NCBI GenBank assembly: GCA_001899085.1
Contig: MKVB01000001.1
Location: 1,251,323-1,315,322 of the forward strand
Source of the DNA: Devosia sp. 66-14
GTDB taxonomy: Bacteria; Pseudomonadota; Alphaproteobacteria; Rhizobiales; Devosiaceae
Direction of reading: 5' to 3'
Length of the DNA stretch: 64,000 nt
Shown here piece after piece: positions 62,045 to 64,000 of the stretch. The translations under genes were made by a program, and so were the position numbers. Under the pieces are notes generated by a model. That model was not told the DNA's origin. It searched no databases and worked only from the letters and a program-made list of their open reading frames with translations. Positions within the stretch are counted from its first letter, which is position 1. Each line of letters opens with the position of its first letter.

Positions 62045-62159
62045 CCCGGCCACCGCCGCATACCGATTCCCAGCCAAAGCTGCCCCGCGAACCCGATTCT
62101 GCCCGGGTTCGGCGCCAGACTGCACCTGCTTGACAGGCCGCACGTCCCGGCCCATGGTT

Positions 62160-62175
62160 GTAACCAATTAGTTAT
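62160..62175. promoter_or_regulatory. TetR operator-like site 2
   Basis: GTAAC-N6-GTTAT, 81 bp upstream of the sugar-binding protein start. Extended, it reads TTGTAACCAATTAGTTATTT and agrees with site 1 at most positions (TTGTAACYANTTRGTTAYTT). Confidence 0.65.
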
Positions 62176-62256
62176 TTAGCGCCACCAAGAGCGCCCAGAG
62201 GGATCGGGTCGGCGTCGCCGCCCGGAGAACCAAGAAGAACTAAACGGGAGGAATCC

Positions 62257-63534
62257 ATGACCATGAAGCTAGACCGCCGTCAGTTTCTGCTCGGCACGAC
62301 GGCGCTCGCCGCCGCCGCCGGCATTTCGCCTGCCTTTGCACAGCAGGCCCTGCGCCTGATCTTCTGGGGCAGCCAGGCTCGTGCCGACCGCACCTATGGG
62401 GTGACCGACCTCTACGCCAAGGACGGCGGCCCGGCGATTGAAGGCGAGTTCCTCGCCTGGAACGATTACTGGCCCAAGCTCGCCACCCAGACCGCCGGCG
62501 GCAATGCCCCCGACGTCATTCAGATGGATTACCGCTACATCGTCGAATACGCCAAGCGGAACGCCATTGCCCCGCTCGACGAGTTCGTCGGCGGCGCCTT
62601 GAATCTGAGCGATTTCGACCAGGACCAGCTTGATGGCGGCAAGGTCGACGGCAAGCTCTACGGCATCAGCCTCGGCGCCAACTCGGTGGCGCTGATGATC
62701 AACACTGTCGATTTCGAGAAGGCCGGCGTCGAGGTGCTTGGCCCCAACACCACCTATGCGGACCTGACCACGATCGGCGAGGCCTTCAAGTCCAAGGGTG
62801 TCGGCAAGGCGGTGATCGCCGACGGCTCGGTCTCCGAGCCGATGTACGAGAACTGGCTGCGCCAGCGCGGCAAGGCGCTCTACACCGCCGACGGCAAGGT
62901 GGCCTTCGACGAAGCCGACGCCACCGAGTGGTACAAGCTGTGGGCGGACCTGCGTGCCGCCGGCGTCTGCGTGTCGCCCGACGACCAGGCGCTCGACACC
63001 GGCCCGCTCGAAACCACCATGATTACCCTCAACAAGGCGTCGGTGATCCCGTCCAACTCGAACCAGCTGGTGGCCTTCCAGGCCATCAACAAGGACAAGA
63101 TCACCATCTCCAACTTCCCGCGCATCGCCACCGACGCGCCTGGCGGGCATTATCGCAAGCCCTCGATGTTCTTCTCCATCGCCGGCACCAGCAAGTCCAA
63201 GGAAGAAGCGGCGAAGTTCCTCAGCTTCTTCGTCAACGACCAGGCGGCGAGCAAGGTGCTCGGCGTCGAGCGGGGCATCCCGTGCTCGAAGGCGGTGCGC
63301 GATGCGCTCGCCCCGACCCTCGACGAGCAGAGCCAGATCGCCCTCAACTTCGTCGCCAATCTCGGGCCGCTGCTCGGCGCCCTGCCCCCGTCTCCGCCGG
63401 CCGCCGCCGGCGAAATCGATGCGTCGCTGTTCCGCACCCTCGGGCAGGAAGTAGGCTTCGGCGCCAAGACCCCGGAACAGGCCGGTCCCGAGCTCGTCAA
63501 GGGCGCGACCGACATTCTGAACCGCGCGGCCTGA
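62257..63534 (+). CDS. Sugar ABC transporter substrate-binding protein (family 1, Tat signal)
   Basis: The 425-residue protein begins MTMKLDRRQFLLGTTALAAA, a twin-arginine signal (RRQFLLG), and continues with a family-1 (CUT1) sugar-binding fold: LIFWGSQARADR, GGNAPDVIQMDYRYIVEYAK and DQAASKVLGVERGIPCS. Tat export suggests folding before export. GGGAGGAATCC precedes the ATG. It leads an importer whose permease starts 4 bp later. The TetR site upstream links uptake to the catabolic genes 1-6 kb to the left. The sugar is unknown. Confidence 0.88.
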   Translation: MTMKLDRRQFLLGTTALAAAAGISPAFAQQALRLIFWGSQARADRTYGVTDLYAKDGGPAIEGEFLAWNDYWPKLATQTAGGNAPDVIQMDYRYIVEYAKRNAIAPLDEFVGGALNLSDFDQDQLDGGKVDGKLYGISLGANSVALMINTVDFEKAGVEVLGPNTTYADLTTIGEAFKSKGVGKAVIADGSVSEPMYENWLRQRGKALYTADGKVAFDEADATEWYKLWADLRAAGVCVSPDDQALDTGPLETTMITLNKASVIPSNSNQLVAFQAINKDKITISNFPRIATDAPGGHYRKPSMFFSIAGTSKSKEEAAKFLSFFVNDQAASKVLGVERGIPCSKAVRDALAPTLDEQSQIALNFVANLGPLLGALPPSPPAAAGEIDASLFRTLGQEVGFGAKTPEQAGPELVKGATDILNRAA

Positions 63535-63538
63535 CGTC

Positions 63539-64000
63539 ATGACCGCGCCCGCCATGGAGGCCCCAGTCCCCCATGCCGGGGGCGCGGTGAGCCAATCGTG
63601 GTGGTCGAGGGTGTGGCAGAACCACGCCCCCGGCTACCTGTTCCTGCTGCCCTGGTTCATCGGCTTTCTCGGCCTGACCATCGGGCCGATCCTCACCTCG
63701 TTCTACCTGAGCCTGACCAATTTCGATCTCCTCACTGCGCCGCGCTGGGTGGGGGCCGACAACTATATCCGCATGTTCACCGCGGACCCCAAATTCATCG
63801 CCTCGATGCAGGTGACGCTGACCTTCGTCATCTTCTCGGTGCCGCTGAAGCTGGCCTTCGCGCTCGGCGTGGCGCTGCTGCTCAACCGCGGCATGCGCGG
63901 CCTGCCGCTCTACCGCGCCCTGTTCTACCTGCCGAGCCTGCTCGGCGCCTCGGTGGCGATCGCTATCCTCTGGCGCCAGCTGTTTGCCGGCGACGGGCTG
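63539..64000 (+). CDS. Sugar ABC transporter permease (MalF/UgpA type, partial at window end)
   Basis: The frame begins MTAPAMEAPVPHAGGAVSQS 4 bp after the SBP stop and is open to the window end (154 codons seen). The first helix is APGYLFLLPWFIGFLGLTIG, followed by the family segment YLSLTNFDLLTAPRWVGADN, a typical CUT1 periplasmic stretch (WVGxxNYxxMF), and helices around VFVIF-like FVIFSVPLKLAFALGVALLL. The EAA loop lies beyond the edge. It would pair with a second permease and an ATPase expected to the right. Confidence 0.88.
   Translation, partial: MTAPAMEAPVPHAGGAVSQSWWSRVWQNHAPGYLFLLPWFIGFLGLTIGPILTSFYLSLTNFDLLTAPRWVGADNYIRMFTADPKFIASMQVTLTFVIFSVPLKLAFALGVALLLNRGMRGLPLYRALFYLPSLLGASVAIAILWRQLFAGDGL

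Overview
The window is 64 kb of GC-rich chromosome (about two thirds GC by eye) from an alphaproteobacterium. The PhyR-NepR-EcfG stress module, the many ABC importers with their own regulators, the DUF1513/imelysin operon and the abundant intergenic palindromes suggest Hyphomicrobiales, possibly a Devosia-like genus. That placement is inference from gene content; no database was searched. I saw no tRNA, rRNA, transposase, integrase, phage module or CRISPR array.

Layout. 0-2.6 kb: a truncated esterase, a methyltransferase, and a LysR regulator divergent from a PACE-type efflux gene. 2.85-7.9 kb: a four-gene envelope operon with two imelysins, a di-haem oxidoreductase and a DUF1513 protein, probably for iron or metal handling. 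8.2-12.2 kb: an ABC importer preceded by a Pho-box-like repeat. 12.5-17.2 kb: mercaptopyruvate sulfurtransferase, a GH38 alpha-mannosidase and a VOC protein. 17.2-24.5 kb: a polyamine/GABA-type operon in the order ydcS-ydcT-ydcU-ydcV-patD with an upstream LysR. 25.7-32.7 kb: a transglutaminase / circularly permuted ATP-grasp-alpha-E / transglutaminase operon.

33.1-42.3 kb is a general stress response island. It encodes EcfG, NepR, PhyR, a CHASE3 histidine kinase, a Crp-type regulator and a receiver-like protein with Glu at the phosphoacceptor. It also carries lipid kinase, DUF883-like, DUF3309, DUF1328 and CsbD genes. Seven promoters fitting GGAAC-N16/17-CGTT, and one near match, lie just in front of these genes, so the core regulators and part of their regulon sit together.

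42.4-47.4 kb: a polar amino-acid ABC importer followed by a zinc deacylase. 47.5-50.7 kb: mannonate dehydratase and an oxidoreductase divergent from a GntR/FCD regulator. 50.9-56.3 kb: assorted single genes. 56.5-64 kb: a sugar or sugar-acid catabolic region (DenD-like dehydrogenase, isomerase, DUF993 protein, Gfo/Idh/MocA dehydrogenase). Its TetR regulator has matching operator-like sites in front of the dehydrogenase and in front of a sugar ABC importer that runs off the window end.

The non-coding DNA is dominated by dispersed palindromes of several families: a 78-bp family (three copies), a ~220-bp double-hairpin family (two copies), a ~125-bp CT/GA-rich family (six copies) and larger nested palindromes. 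Two families differ between copies by compensating base changes that keep the stems paired.
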